DNA from: Oscillospiraceae bacterium | Lineage (GTDB): Bacteria; Bacillota_A; Clostridia; Oscillospirales; Ruminococcaceae | Direction: 5' to 3' | Assembly (NCBI GenBank): GCA_017829075.1 | Contig: JAGAJA010000045.1 | Span: 1 to 64,000, forward strand | DNA: 64,000 nt | In this document: one piece after another, positions 16,159 through 24,804 of the stretch | Layout of the letters: every line of letters starts with the position of its first letter | Position numbering within the stretch: position 1 is the stretch's first letter | Program-made: the position numbers and the translations under genes | Notes under the pieces: model-generated | The model's input: only the letters and a program-made list of their open reading frames with translations | Told to the model about the DNA's origin: nothing | The model's database searches: none

Positions 16159-17160
16159 ATGAGAAGATCACTTTCTATTTCAGCAATGATGATAGCCGCT
16201 GCGCTGCTTTCCGGCTGCACCGCAGCAAATGAGAGCAAGCCGTCAGACAGCTCTGATACCGCGTCAGACGTAAGCTCTGTCACTCAGGAAAGCACTGAGG
16301 ACTCCTCCGTTGACAGCGCGGACTCTTCCTCCGAAGCAGACAGTTCTGACTTATCGGAGCCAGAATCGTCCGAAGAATCTTCAGAATCAGAGACTGAGGA
16401 AGATGAGCTTTCCTTTGACCTCATCGGACTGCTTGGTGAAAAGATCAAGCCCTCGGATATCAGCATGATCGCCGGAGTCAGCGGAGAGGATATGACCCCG
16501 GATCAGCTTACGGAGGACAACTGGTATTACCTTACCTGCGGTAATTTCGCCTATGCCGGGAAATCCACCGGAATTTGCTACAACAGTATTGACAACGCGG
16601 ATATGTTCGACAGCGATACTCTGAGTTTTAAGGGAGTGCCGAAATCCGCTCCCACCGAGTACGAGATCATAAGACCCGGCGATGAGATCTGCGGATTTAC
16701 CGTAAAAAGCGCAAGCACCAACTTCAACTCGCAGGGAACTTATTCTGACTGCACATATTTCACTGGCTGCACCGCCGAGTTTGAGGGCAGCGCAGAGCTT
16801 ACAGGCTACGTCTGGATCGCTCCGGAGGACGACTATGGCGTATTCACCGGGGCTATATATTTTGTTCCCGCGCCGGGCAGCGACATTCTTCCGGTCATTA
16901 ATTTCAACGGCATTGACATAGAGACAAACCGCGTGGATAATAAGCTGTTTGTGGGCGGACTTGACAACTTTTACTGGGTCAACGAATATCCGAATATCCT
17001 CCTCGGAAACACCTCTGAGATCTCGGTAGACGTTTCCGGTATACCGGTGGATAATCAGTATCACAAGGCGAAGATCACGATCGACGGTTTTTCTGTGACC
17101 AGCGATATCGACTGGGTTTCTTCGGTTCGATGCAGCCTTACCGGTCTGGAGGCGCTCTGA
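16159..17160 (+). CDS. Secreted lipoprotein, function unknown
   Basis: The 333-residue product begins with a basic n-region, a hydrophobic core and the lipobox LLSGC (Cys20), so it should be lipid-anchored on the outer face. Residues about 25-90 are an acidic Ser/Asp/Glu-rich linker, a usual spacer through the wall. The rest (about 95-333) is a beta-rich domain with two Cys pairs in the middle (CGFTVKSAS and SDCTYFTGC) and no family that I recognise. AAAAGGAG precedes the ATG. It is a single-gene unit between its own promoter and a two-way terminator. Confidence 0.8.
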   Translation: MRRSLSISAMMIAAALLSGCTAANESKPSDSSDTASDVSSVTQESTEDSSVDSADSSSEADSSDLSEPESSEESSESETEEDELSFDLIGLLGEKIKPSDISMIAGVSGEDMTPDQLTEDNWYYLTCGNFAYAGKSTGICYNSIDNADMFDSDTLSFKGVPKSAPTEYEIIRPGDEICGFTVKSASTNFNSQGTYSDCTYFTGCTAEFEGSAELTGYVWIAPEDDYGVFTGAIYFVPAPGSDILPVINFNGIDIETNRVDNKLFVGGLDNFYWVNEYPNILLGNTSEISVDVSGIPVDNQYHKAKITIDGFSVTSDIDWVSSVRCSLTGLEAL

Positions 17161-17186
17161 GCAGAGCAGTTATAGATCAGAACAAA

Positions 17187-17237
17187 AATCCCCTTATCAC
17201 AGACACGGGTTCTTAAAGCGTCTGCTATAAGGGGATT
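17187..17237. terminator. Two-way terminator between the lipoprotein gene and metK
   Basis: AATCCCCTTAT at 17187-17197 pairs with ATAAGGGGATT at 17227-17237 across a long loop. It serves two converging genes. Confidence 0.6.
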
Positions 17238-17258
17238 AATCATATTAGATTTCGTGAA

Positions 17259-18440
17259 TTACTTTGCGGACTTCACTGCTTCCTTGAGGGCTTCGGTCTT
17301 GTCGGTGCGTTCCCATGCAACGCCGAGATCCTCACGGCCCATGTGACCGTAGGCGGCAAGGTTCTTGTACTGGGGCTTGCGCAGCTCAAGAGTATTGATT
17401 ATTGCGGCGGGACGGAAGTCGAATACCTTTGCAACGGCTTCAGAGATCACGTCGTCCGGGAGCTTTCCGGTGCCAAAGGTGTCAACCAGAATAGACACGG
17501 GCTTTGCAACGCCGATAGCGTAAGCGACCTGAATTTCCGCCTTGTCTGCAAGACCTGCCGCAACTACATTCTTTGCGGCATAGCGAGCCATGTACGCTGC
17601 GGAGCGATCGACCTTTGTCGGGTCTTTTCCGGAGAAAGCTCCGCCGCCGTGACGGGAGTATCCGCCATAAGTATCAACGATGATCTTGCGTCCGGTAAGT
17701 CCGCTGTCGCCCATAGGGCCGCCCACAACGAAGCGTCCGGTGGGATTGATGAAGTACTTTGTGTTCTCATCAAGGAGTTCAGCAGGGATAGTGGGCTTGA
17801 TGACCTTTTCGATGATGTCCTCGCGGATCTGGCTAAGCTCAGCGTTTGCCTTATGCTGAGAAGATACGACAACGGTATCTACTCTGGAGGGCTTTCCGTC
17901 AACATATTCGATAGTTACCTGAGTTTTTCCGTCCGGCAGGAGGTAGGGAATAGTGCCGTCCTTGCGAACTGCGGTGAGCTTCTTTGCGAGTTTGTGTGCA
18001 AGGCTTATCGGCATAGGCATAAGCTCCGGGGTTTCGGTGCAGGCATAGCCGAACATCATGCCCTGATCTCCGGCGCCGGTATCACCTGCATTCTGTTCGC
18101 GTCCCTCAAGAGCGTTGTTTACGCCCATTGCGATATCCGGGGACTGCTTGTCGATAGTGGTGAACACTGCGCAGCTATTTGCGTCAAAGCCGTATTCTGA
18201 GCTGGTGTAGCCGATGTCGCTGATGGTTTTGCGGACGATTGCGGGAATGTCGATCTGCGCTGTGGTGGAGATCTCACCCATTACCATTGCCATACCTGTT
18301 GTGGTGGTGGATTCGCAGGCAACTCTGCCCATAGGATCCTGCTCAAGGATCGCGTCAAGAATTGCATCGGAGATGTTGTCGCAGATCTTGTCGGGATGTC
18401 CCTCTGTAACGCTCTCCGAAGTGAAAAGATACTTGCTCAT
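17259..18440 (-). CDS. metK: S-adenosylmethionine synthase
   Basis: Makes S-adenosylmethionine from methionine and ATP (EC 2.5.1.6) in the cytoplasm. The 393-residue product contains [20 protein letters not shown] at its start, [12 protein letters not shown] near 118, [20 protein letters not shown] and the P-loop-like stretch [19 protein letters not shown], all hallmarks of MetK. The start is set at the ATG of MSKYLFTS because AAAGGA lies seven bases before it; an upstream in-frame ATG six codons earlier lacks a site. A SAM-binding S-box riboswitch and terminator precede it, so SAM itself turns the gene off. Confidence 0.97.
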   Translation of the reverse strand: MSKYLFTSESVTEGHPDKICDNISDAILDAILEQDPMGRVACESTTTTGMAMVMGEISTTAQIDIPAIVRKTISDIGYTSSEYGFDANSCAVFTTIDKQSPDIAMGVNNALEGREQNAGDTGAGDQGMMFGYACTETPELMPMPISLAHKLAKKLTAVRKDGTIPYLLPDGKTQVTIEYVDGKPSRVDTVVVSSQHKANAELSQIREDIIEKVIKPTIPAELLDENTKYFINPTGRFVVGGPMGDSGLTGRKIIVDTYGGYSRHGGGAFSGKDPTKVDRSAAYMARYAAKNVVAAGLADKAEIQVAYAIGVAKPVSILVDTFGTGKLPDDVISEAVAKVFDFRPAAIINTLELRKPQYKNLAAYGHMGREDLGVAWERTDKTEALKEAVKSAK

Positions 18441-18482
18441 TTTCTGTTCCTTTCTCATTTAAGTAACCCTGTTCCTATAAAC

Positions 18483-18506
18483 AAAAAACTCACTCCAAGG
18501 AGTGAG
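18483..18506 (-). terminator. Riboswitch-controlled terminator of metK
   Basis: On the minus strand CTCACTCC pairs with GGAGTGAG and is followed by six T residues. The upstream GGAGTG at the end of the aptamer offers an alternative partner, as expected of an S-box expression platform. Confidence 0.85.
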
Positions 18507-18525
18507 CCGTAAATCGAAATCACTC

Positions 18526-18690
18526 CTTATCTTTCGGTCGGGTGATCAATTTCCCGCCGCAGGAAGTAGCACCTTTTCCCTCCGCACCGTCTGAGATCAA
18601 ATGAAATCAACCGGGTATCAACAGGAGAGGTTGCCGGGCTTCATAGGGACCAGTCCCCCGCATTCAATGCACGAAGCCGCTCTTGATAAG
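18526..18690 (-). ncRNA. SAM-I (S-box) riboswitch
   Basis: On the minus strand the leader starts CTTATCAAGAG at 18690-18680. It continues with GGGGGACTGGTCCCTATGAA and GCCCGGCAACC, then a variable arm, GGTGCTACTTCCTGC and a closing GATAAG at 18531-18526 that pairs with CTTATC (P1). These are the conserved blocks of the SAM-I class. It is followed by the terminator at 18483-18506 and metK, the classic target. Confidence 0.96.
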
Positions 18691-18707
18691 GTTTTTTGTC
18701 GATATTC

Positions 18708-18736
18708 AGTATATCATATATTATCTGATTTGTCAA
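18708..18736 (-). promoter_or_regulatory. Promoter of the SAM riboswitch-metK transcript
   Basis: On the minus strand TTGACA (18731-18736), 17 bases, TATACT (18708-18713), 18 bases before the aptamer. Confidence 0.85.
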
Positions 18737-18796
18737 GTGTTTTTCGCAATGTTTATTGAAATGCGAATTTGTCGAGGAGTTATTGAGTTACTGAGA

Positions 18797-18968
18797 GTTT
18801 GTCAATGCCTGGCTCCGCAGTCATTTTTAGCGCCTTTTACGCGTATAGCGGCGCTCCGCGCCGAGTAGTGCGCTTGCGCGCGAGTGGTGGGGCTTTGCCC
18901 CACACCCTACTTCCTTTTGTGCCAAAAGGAAGCGAAAAGCATTCCGCGCAAAGCGCGGAGTTGCGTGT
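18797..18968. repeat. Palindrome-mosaic repeat, copy A
   Basis: A run of small palindromes: GGCGCTCCGCGCC, GCGCTTGCGCGC, GGGGCTTTGCCCC, TTCCTTTTG/CAAAAGGAA and TCCGCGCAAAGCGCGGA. It is preceded by a unique block TTGTCAATGCCTGGCTCCGC. The same modules in the same order occur in the opposite orientation at 63561-63727, and the TTGTCAATGCCT block recurs at 63889. It lies between the metK promoter and the end of the PHP phosphatase gene. Confidence 0.8.
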
Positions 18969-18989
18969 CGAGTGCCTCACTAAAACATA

Positions 18990-19781
18990 CTAAAGCCGAA
19001 TCATCTCCGGTTTCCTCCCGCGGAAAACGGTATAATACTCAAACCCTGCCGCCTTCAGTATATCCGAAGCCCTGCCGAATTCCCATGCGTAATGCTCTGA
19101 TTTGTGCCCGTCCGAGCCGACAGTGATGATCTCCCCGCCAAGCTCCCGGTATCTTCTCAGAATATCCGGGTGAGGGTGCGCAAAGCCAAGTCCGTATTTC
19201 AGTCCGGCGGTGTTCAGCTCAATGCCCTTTCCCATCGAAACGATAGTTTTCAGTATCTCATCGGTAAGCTCCGCATAATCGGCGGGGGAATAAGCCTTAG
19301 CCTTGCTGTAACGCACAACATAATCGAGGTGTCCGTACACGTCGAAATTATCGAAAGCCCTTATATTTGCGAGGATACTCTCGAAATAGCGCAGAATTCC
19401 GTTCCTGTCCCCGAATTTCCCGAAATACTCCGGTTCATAGGGGTCTGTTCCGTCAACCAGATGAGAGGAACCTATAACGAAATCGAAGTCCCAGCCGGAA
19501 ACATACTCCCTCAGCCTCGGCGCAAGATAGTCCATAAGCCCCAGCTCCACCCCGAACAGGATTTCCAGCTTCCCGGAATATTTTTCCCGGAGCCGGAGCA
19601 GGGTTTCATGGTATTCCGCAGTATCCAGCAGGAATTCACCGCCGGGATAATCCATGTCCATGTGCTCAGTAAAGCATACAGTTTTCAGACCTATCCCGAT
19701 CATATGGAGCACTGCGTCCTCCATGGGCTGGCTGCTGTCGGTGGAAAACGAGGTGTGAGTGTGCAGATCAGCCGTTATCAT
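18990..19781 (-). CDS. PHP-family phosphatase, histidinol-phosphatase (HisK) type
   Basis: The 263-residue product begins MITADLHTHTSFSTDS, the first metal-binding motif of PHP proteins. TEHMDMDYP, FGVELGL, SSHLVDG, DVYGHLDYVVR and ITVGSDGHKSEHY supply the other metal ligands. The layout is that of the HisK histidinol-phosphatase group (EC 3.1.3.15). No other his gene is near. Because it overlaps the upstream polysaccharide gene by 14 bases and is therefore co-translated with it, a role in polymer synthesis, as for PHP-type tyrosine phosphatases, is possible but the motifs fit HisK better. The ATG at 19781 is chosen over a far upstream one because GAGGA precedes it. Confidence 0.8.
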   Translation of the reverse strand: MITADLHTHTSFSTDSSQPMEDAVLHMIGIGLKTVCFTEHMDMDYPGGEFLLDTAEYHETLLRLREKYSGKLEILFGVELGLMDYLAPRLREYVSGWDFDFVIGSSHLVDGTDPYEPEYFGKFGDRNGILRYFESILANIRAFDNFDVYGHLDYVVRYSKAKAYSPADYAELTDEILKTIVSMGKGIELNTAGLKYGLGFAHPHPDILRRYRELGGEIITVGSDGHKSEHYAWEFGRASDILKAAGFEYYTVFRGRKPEMIRL

Positions 19782-22700
19782 CGTGGTTGTCCTCGCTGTT
19801 GTCTGAGTTTTCTGCGCTTTCTGAGTTGTCTTGCTGGGTCTGCTCGCGCATTGCAAGAACGCTTTCAAGCAGATTGCTTATATCGTCTTTAGTAATCTCG
19901 CTCCGCTCTTTCCTTTTTCTCTCAGCTTCTTCCTGCTGATATTTGCGGACGCGTTCAGCCATAGCCTTTCCTGCGGCGAGGGCTTCTTTGTCTGCCTCCT
20001 CCTTTTCCGGAGAGGAAGCAGGCTCTTCCTGTACAGGAATGTAGTCATCATCAACAGCGATATTCCTGTCTGCGCGGCGATTTATGGTGTTGAGCGCTGC
20101 GCCCACTCCGAGAAGAACCCAGAACACCGGAGCAACGTGCACCACCGAGTCGTTGAACATTCCCGCCGCAAGATATCCGACCACGCCCAGCATTATGGCA
20201 ATACCCATGATCTGCTCCGCGCGGTATTCTCTCCGGAGAGCATACAGCCGGAAGCAGTCCACAAGGTAGAACACCGCGATACCGAGGAACGCGATAAGCG
20301 CGATAAGTCCGTTTCCGTAGAAGATCTGGAGATAGAGGTTGTGAGGTTTATCCACGGTGACATAGAAGCCCTCGGAATGGCCTTCAAAGGTATATGAGTA
20401 GTATTTTGCAAGGTAGTCGTTCTGCGGGAAAATATAGGTGAAAGTATCCGCGCCGTATCCCGTTACAAGGCAGTTTTTCAGGAGCGGCAGTGTTCTCGAC
20501 CAGATATAGCCTCTGGCGGAACCGAGCTTTTCCTTACCCTCAAAGCCGATATGCTCTGCGTTGACGGGATTTGCAGTGTCGGCGGTGACGTAGTGTATTA
20601 CCTCAAGCCGTTTTTCGTTGGCAAGATTGATGAAAAGGGAGTTGGAGCTGTTATCATAGAAATACATTGCAAGGGTATCTCGTGTGAGTGAGGAGCCGTC
20701 TGCGTCCAGCATCAAGAAGTGTACGTCCTTGAACGTGTCGTCTGAAAAGCTTATTTTCTCGTTCGGAGTGATATATTCAAGAGCGGCGTCGGAGAACAAC
20801 AGCCTGCCGTATTCCTCGTTGTATTCTATGGTTATGACATTGTCGCCAAGAACCACATCAACTAATCCGTAGACGCCAATGTCAATCATAGAGTTCTCTG
20901 CCTCTGAAGCGAGAACATATGGTGTGTTTATGTCGAGGGACAGGTATCCGTCCTCGCTGATCAGCAGTCTTGCATTAAGCGCTCCGGCGGTCAGATCGGC
21001 GGTTCCTGCGGAGTAGTCAGCGTAAACGCTGAGCGCGGAGTACGCCGGATCGTCAAATGTGAAGAGGGCAGTTGTGGGGAGAGGCTCTCCTGCATTGTTG
21101 GTATAGGTGAAGTCCATTTTATCGGCATCATATGCCATTTTCATTGTATCGTCCTGACCGGTGAACAGCATTGAGCCGTCTTGCTGTGGAGCGATCTCTC
21201 TCAGCGGGAGCTGGGCATAGAGATCACGGCTCTCCTCGTCAGCGGGCAGGAACATTCCCACTGCATCGTCAATAAGCGAGGGTATGCGGGCGAAGATCTT
21301 GTTGTCAAGCGCGAAATTTGCGCCGACCACCAGAACGGCAACAGATGCGGCAATAATCACACAGCGTTTCCAGTGCTTTGCAATCTGTCTTGCGAATACG
21401 ATGATTCCAACGACAAGCGCTGCGGCAAGCGCTACAACACCGCTTCGTGCGGAGCTTCCCACAAGCATGAAAACAGCCATGAGATCGAACAGTATATACA
21501 GTATCTTCCACAGCTTCTTTTCAGAGTAGATCGCCATAACAGTGAACAGCGGCACGATCATTCCTGAGAAGCTTCCGACATAGTTGCTGTTATACAGCGC
21601 GCCGTACAGCAGGGATGAGTTTACAGAAGCGTTAATTTCCTGACTACGCAGGTTTTTGTCGGCGATAAGGTTTATGAACCACTCCTGATTAAGAAGGTTG
21701 TTTCCGGTGACCTGAAGAATTCCGAGGACGGTGTTCACACCCACGCAGATAAACAGGGCTATCGCCACGAATTTGAAGTTGCCGGAGGTGCGGAACGCAT
21801 ACATCGTAAACAGGAACAGCACAAAATAGCAGGCTGTGGTGAAAAAGCCTTCGGCACGGTCATATTCTCCGTAGAATGCGATATTGGAATACTGTGAGTT
21901 CATCGCAGACGCGAGGGACATTATCACAAATACCACAGAGCAGCCCACATATATGAGCGAGCGTTTTTCTATCCTCCGGAACAGCGACAGGCAGCAGACC
22001 AGCGCTATTCCTATCATGATGAACGCAAGAACCACCACCGCCAGAGCCTTGCCCTGAGCATAGGTGTCAAAAAGCTGGTAGGCTGTGCCGGAGTCGGTTT
22101 GGATCACAGAGCCTCCCTGGTACATATAAGTCTGTTTCAGATCAGTGACGACCTCAGTGAGGTGCATTATCACTGGCACCAGCGCCAGCGTGATAACTGA
22201 CGGCAGGAACATGGCAAGCGCCACAATATCGGTTTTCCCTTTGTTGTTCATATTGTATTTCTCCGCTTTGTATGGTTTAGTTTTGGGCTTTGACAGCTTC
22301 TCTTTGTTCATAAAGCCGCTTAATGCAGTCCTGATCAGGATAGAAATGTCGAGGAAGAAGCTCCAGTTCTCTATGTACTGCACATCGTATTCTATCCGCT
22401 TCTCGATTGAGGTATCTCCGCGGTAGCCGTGTATCTGCGCCAATCCGGTTATTCCCGGCTTCACCTGATGCTTTATCATGTACATCGGTATCTTGTTCTT
22501 GAAGTCGTTGACGTAGAACGGTATCTCCGGGCGCGGCCCCACAAGGCTCATGTCGCCCTTCAGCACGTTTATGAGCTGCGGAAGCTCATCTATCGAGAAT
22601 TTCCGTATGAACGCGCCGAATTTAGTGCGCCGTGGGTCTGAGTCAGTGCTCCATGCGGTGTCCGAGTCGGCATTGTCGCGCATGGATTTCAGCTTGTACA

Positions 22701-23664
22701 TGGTGAACACCTTTTTGTTTAGTCCCACACGCTTCTGCCGGAAGATGACGCTGCCGCCCATTGTCAGCTTTATCACCAGCATACTCACCAGAATGACCGG
22801 CGAGGTGACTATCAGCAGCAGCAGCGAGCCTATGATGTCCACGGCTCTTTTCAGGATCGCGTTTCCGATGTTGTCCAGCGGAATGCGGCGGATATTCATA
22901 AGCGGGATATTTCCCACCACATCAATTTCCGGGGTCGCGCTCATGTATTTGTATATCGTGGGGATAACGGATATTTTCGTGCCGGTGAACTCGCACGCTT
23001 CCACCACGCTGCCCAGTCTTTCGGAGTCGTCCGCGTCCAGTGCGCACACCACCTCGTCATAACTGTGGTTCTCCAGCACTCCGAGCAAATTGTCAAATCC
23101 GCCCAGCTTATTTGCCGAGGCCATCTCTCCATTGGACACATATCCGGCGCATTCCAGACCGAGGTAACGTTTCTCCTGGATAGTGCGCAGGTAATCCTGC
23201 GCCGCTTCTCCGCTGCCTACGATAAGGACGTATTTCTTGTTGTAACCGCTCTCCCGGAATTTCCGGAGCGTCCTGCGCAGGATAAACCGCTTTACCGCGA
23301 CCAGCAGGAAATCCAGACCGAGGAATATTGCCAGCGCCCAGCGGGAGAAATTGAATATATGCACCACATAAAGCAGCGCGATAAGCGACAGTCCGTCCAG
23401 CAGCAGCGCCGTGGTGAGCCTGCCAAGCTCGGTCGTGAATCTTTTGTTCCGGAATGAGCCGTAAAGCCCCATACAGCCATACGTCAAAAGCTGTATCGGA
23501 ACGTAGATTAACAGCAGCTTGAAGTAATCCGACAGCGGGAAATTCTTGTCGAAATCCAGCAGGTTAAACACCAGCAGATATGCCGCAGCTATTGAAATGA
23601 AAGCCGCTGCCGCGTCTGTTATCACGTTCAGACGGTTAAACAGCTTCTGGTTTTCTTTTATCAT
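19768..23664 (-). CDS. Fusion: polyprenyl glycosylphosphotransferase plus O-antigen polymerase/ligase
   Basis: One 1298-residue frame. Residues 1-125 hold four spans; 140-250 a Rossmann-like region (YVLIVGSGEAAQDY); 268-455 the bacterial sugar transferase domain (GGSVIFRQKRVG, SIDELPQLINVLKGDMSLVG, PRPE), which starts a lipid-linked unit on undecaprenyl phosphate. From 478 a second protein follows: about ten spans with the Wzy/WaaL features GSSARSG and KPHNLYLQIFYGNG, interrupted by an outer beta-rich insert of about 270 residues (805-1075). A charged coiled tail ends it. Either half alone is a usual protein length. An internal ATG at 22251 (residue 472) has GGAG nine bases before it, so a separate second product is possible. 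AAAGGA precedes the first ATG. Confidence 0.85.
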   Translation of the reverse strand: MIKENQKLFNRLNVITDAAAAFISIAAAYLLVFNLLDFDKNFPLSDYFKLLLIYVPIQLLTYGCMGLYGSFRNKRFTTELGRLTTALLLDGLSLIALLYVVHIFNFSRWALAIFLGLDFLLVAVKRFILRRTLRKFRESGYNKKYVLIVGSGEAAQDYLRTIQEKRYLGLECAGYVSNGEMASANKLGGFDNLLGVLENHSYDEVVCALDADDSERLGSVVEACEFTGTKISVIPTIYKYMSATPEIDVVGNIPLMNIRRIPLDNIGNAILKRAVDIIGSLLLLIVTSPVILVSMLVIKLTMGGSVIFRQKRVGLNKKVFTMYKLKSMRDNADSDTAWSTDSDPRRTKFGAFIRKFSIDELPQLINVLKGDMSLVGPRPEIPFYVNDFKNKIPMYMIKHQVKPGITGLAQIHGYRGDTSIEKRIEYDVQYIENWSFFLDISILIRTALSGFMNKEKLSKPKTKPYKAEKYNMNNKGKTDIVALAMFLPSVITLALVPVIMHLTEVVTDLKQTYMYQGGSVIQTDSGTAYQLFDTYAQGKALAVVVLAFIMIGIALVCCLSLFRRIEKRSLIYVGCSVVFVIMSLASAMNSQYSNIAFYGEYDRAEGFFTTACYFVLFLFTMYAFRTSGNFKFVAIALFICVGVNTVLGILQVTGNNLLNQEWFINLIADKNLRSQEINASVNSSLLYGALYNSNYVGSFSGMIVPLFTVMAIYSEKKLWKILYILFDLMAVFMLVGSSARSGVVALAAALVVGIIVFARQIAKHWKRCVIIAASVAVLVVGANFALDNKIFARIPSLIDDAVGMFLPADEESRDLYAQLPLREIAPQQDGSMLFTGQDDTMKMAYDADKMDFTYTNNAGEPLPTTALFTFDDPAYSALSVYADYSAGTADLTAGALNARLLISEDGYLSLDINTPYVLASEAENSMIDIGVYGLVDVVLGDNVITIEYNEEYGRLLFSDAALEYITPNEKISFSDDTFKDVHFLMLDADGSSLTRDTLAMYFYDNSSNSLFINLANEKRLEVIHYVTADTANPVNAEHIGFEGKEKLGSARGYIWSRTLPLLKNCLVTGYGADTFTYIFPQNDYLAKYYSYTFEGHSEGFYVTVDKPHNLYLQIFYGNGLIALIAFLGIAVFYLVDCFRLYALRREYRAEQIMGIAIMLGVVGYLAAGMFNDSVVHVAPVFWVLLGVGAALNTINRRADRNIAVDDDYIPVQEEPASSPEKEEADKEALAAGKAMAERVRKYQQEEAERKRKERSEITKDDISNLLESVLAMREQTQQDNSESAENSDNSEDNHDDNG

Positions 23665-23715
23665 TACTATTCCTTTATATTAAATTTTAATGCTCGCCTT
23701 AACTCATACTTATTT

Positions 23716-23744
23716 ATTATAACACAGAAATTGACTTGGTGCAA
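23716..23744 (-). promoter_or_regulatory. Promoter of the fusion polymerase gene
   Basis: On the minus strand TTGCAC (23739-23744), 17 bases, TATAAT (23716-23721), about 50 bases before the ATG at 23664. Confidence 0.7.
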
Positions 23745-23843
23745 CCGTTTGCGCCAAAAAAATCTGTTCTGGAGGTATTTTTCGTTGTTTTATCCCAAAA
23801 ACCGCCGGCAAAGCCGTATTTTCCCGAATATTGACGAAAATTG

Positions 23844-23872
23844 TTGACAACATGAAATGCTTGTGGTATCAT
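23844..23872 (+). promoter_or_regulatory. Promoter of the HAD hydrolase gene
   Basis: TTGACA (23844-23849), 17 bases, TATCAT (23867-23872). It is divergent from the promoter at 23716-23744, with about 100 bases between them. Confidence 0.7.
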
Positions 23873-23985
23873 TATCTTGTATCAGAGCACCGCAAAGGAA
23901 GGACACAACGGTGTATACAAACTGCTGGACGGCGCGGTTAATTCGGTTTATGACTGCCTGTTCAGCCAATAAAACAGGAGAAGCA

Positions 23986-24522
23986 ATGAAAAAGTACTAT
24001 ATTTTTGATCTTGACGGAACGCTGGCGGACAGCATGGGCTACTGGTACGGGTATTTCCCGCTGGAGGGCGTCCCGCACGAACGCCGCATGGAGGAGATAT
24101 GCCGGATAATGTACCGCCACTATGCTGGGGATATCCAGCCAAAGCCCGGCGCAGTCCGGCTTCTGGAGCGGCTTAAGGCACAGGGCGCAGTGATGTGCAT
24201 TGCCAGCGCAACCGACCGGTGGGTTTCCGAGCCGTTCATTAAGAAATTCGGGCTGGAGAAGTATTTCGAGTTCTATCTCGACTGCACCGAAGCCGGGGCG
24301 CGCAAGGACAAGCCGGATATCTATATTCAGGCGGCGCGGCGACTTGGGGCGGAGATATCCGACTGCGTTGTAGCGGAGGACGCCGCTTACTGCGCCGAAA
24401 CCGCGCAAAATGCGGGCTTCTTCGTGGTGGGAATTTACGATGAAAATACCGCTCCGCGGGGCGATGTGAGAGAGTTCTGCGACTGCTATATCACTCGGCT
24501 GGACGATTTCCCGGAGCTGTAA
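23986..24522 (+). CDS. HAD-family phosphatase (PGMB/Gph-like)
   Basis: The 178-residue product starts MKKYYIFDLDGTLADSMGYW with motif I DLDGT. A cap of small helical type follows, then motif II in CIASATDRW, motif III Lys in GARKDKPDIYIQAARRLGA and motif IV in VVAEDAAYCAETAQNAG. This is the layout of small-molecule phosphatases and beta-phosphoglucomutase-like HADs; the substrate cannot be read. Codons upstream of 23986 are open but AGGAG lies six bases before this ATG, so the start is set here. It is a lone gene. Confidence 0.85.
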   Translation: MKKYYIFDLDGTLADSMGYWYGYFPLEGVPHERRMEEICRIMYRHYAGDIQPKPGAVRLLERLKAQGAVMCIASATDRWVSEPFIKKFGLEKYFEFYLDCTEAGARKDKPDIYIQAARRLGAEISDCVVAEDAAYCAETAQNAGFFVVGIYDENTAPRGDVREFCDCYITRLDDFPEL

Positions 24523-24567
24523 GCATTCACATTTCTGTACAACTGAATTATTCGTAATTATGCACTT

Positions 24568-24681
24568 CATTGAGAGTTAGACTTCCTTTCGATTAAATTC
24601 TGCGCGGTAGTTTTTTCAGCGGTTCAAGGTCTATCTCTCATTTTTTTCTGCTTTTTGTCCAATATCTATTGCGGCTCTACA
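24568..24681 (-). mobile_element. IS481-type leader relic (second copy)
   Basis: Read on the minus strand, this matches the leader of the relic at 163-283: CAATAGATATTGGACA, then AGAAAAAA, GAGAGATAGACC, a diverged middle, and ACTCTCAATG at the start codon. Downstream of that ATG the transposase is absent. The paired arms seen at 207-282 are still present with changes on both sides. Only the 5' end of an element survives here. Confidence 0.6.
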
Positions 24682-24711
24682 TATAATATTCACAAAATTT
24701 TCGGTTATCTA

Positions 24712-24740
24712 TTGCATTTATGCGTGAAAGATGATACAAT
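24712..24740 (+). promoter_or_regulatory. Promoter of the symporter gene
   Basis: TTGCAT (24712-24717), 17 bases, TACAAT (24735-24740), about 65 bases before the ATG at 24805. Confidence 0.6.
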
Positions 24741-24804
24741 AAATTAATATGCCGGTTATATACCATGTCCGGCAAACAATTATTCATGAAAAAGGAGGAA
24801 GCAA

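Noticed and set aside
17343..18200. Long open frame opposite metK
   Set aside because: It mirrors the reading frame of a certain gene, has no ribosome site or recognisable motifs, and arises from codon bias.
22249..23664. Annotating the polymerase fusion as two separate genes
   Set aside because: The frame is continuous with no stop between the halves. The internal start is reported as a possibility only.
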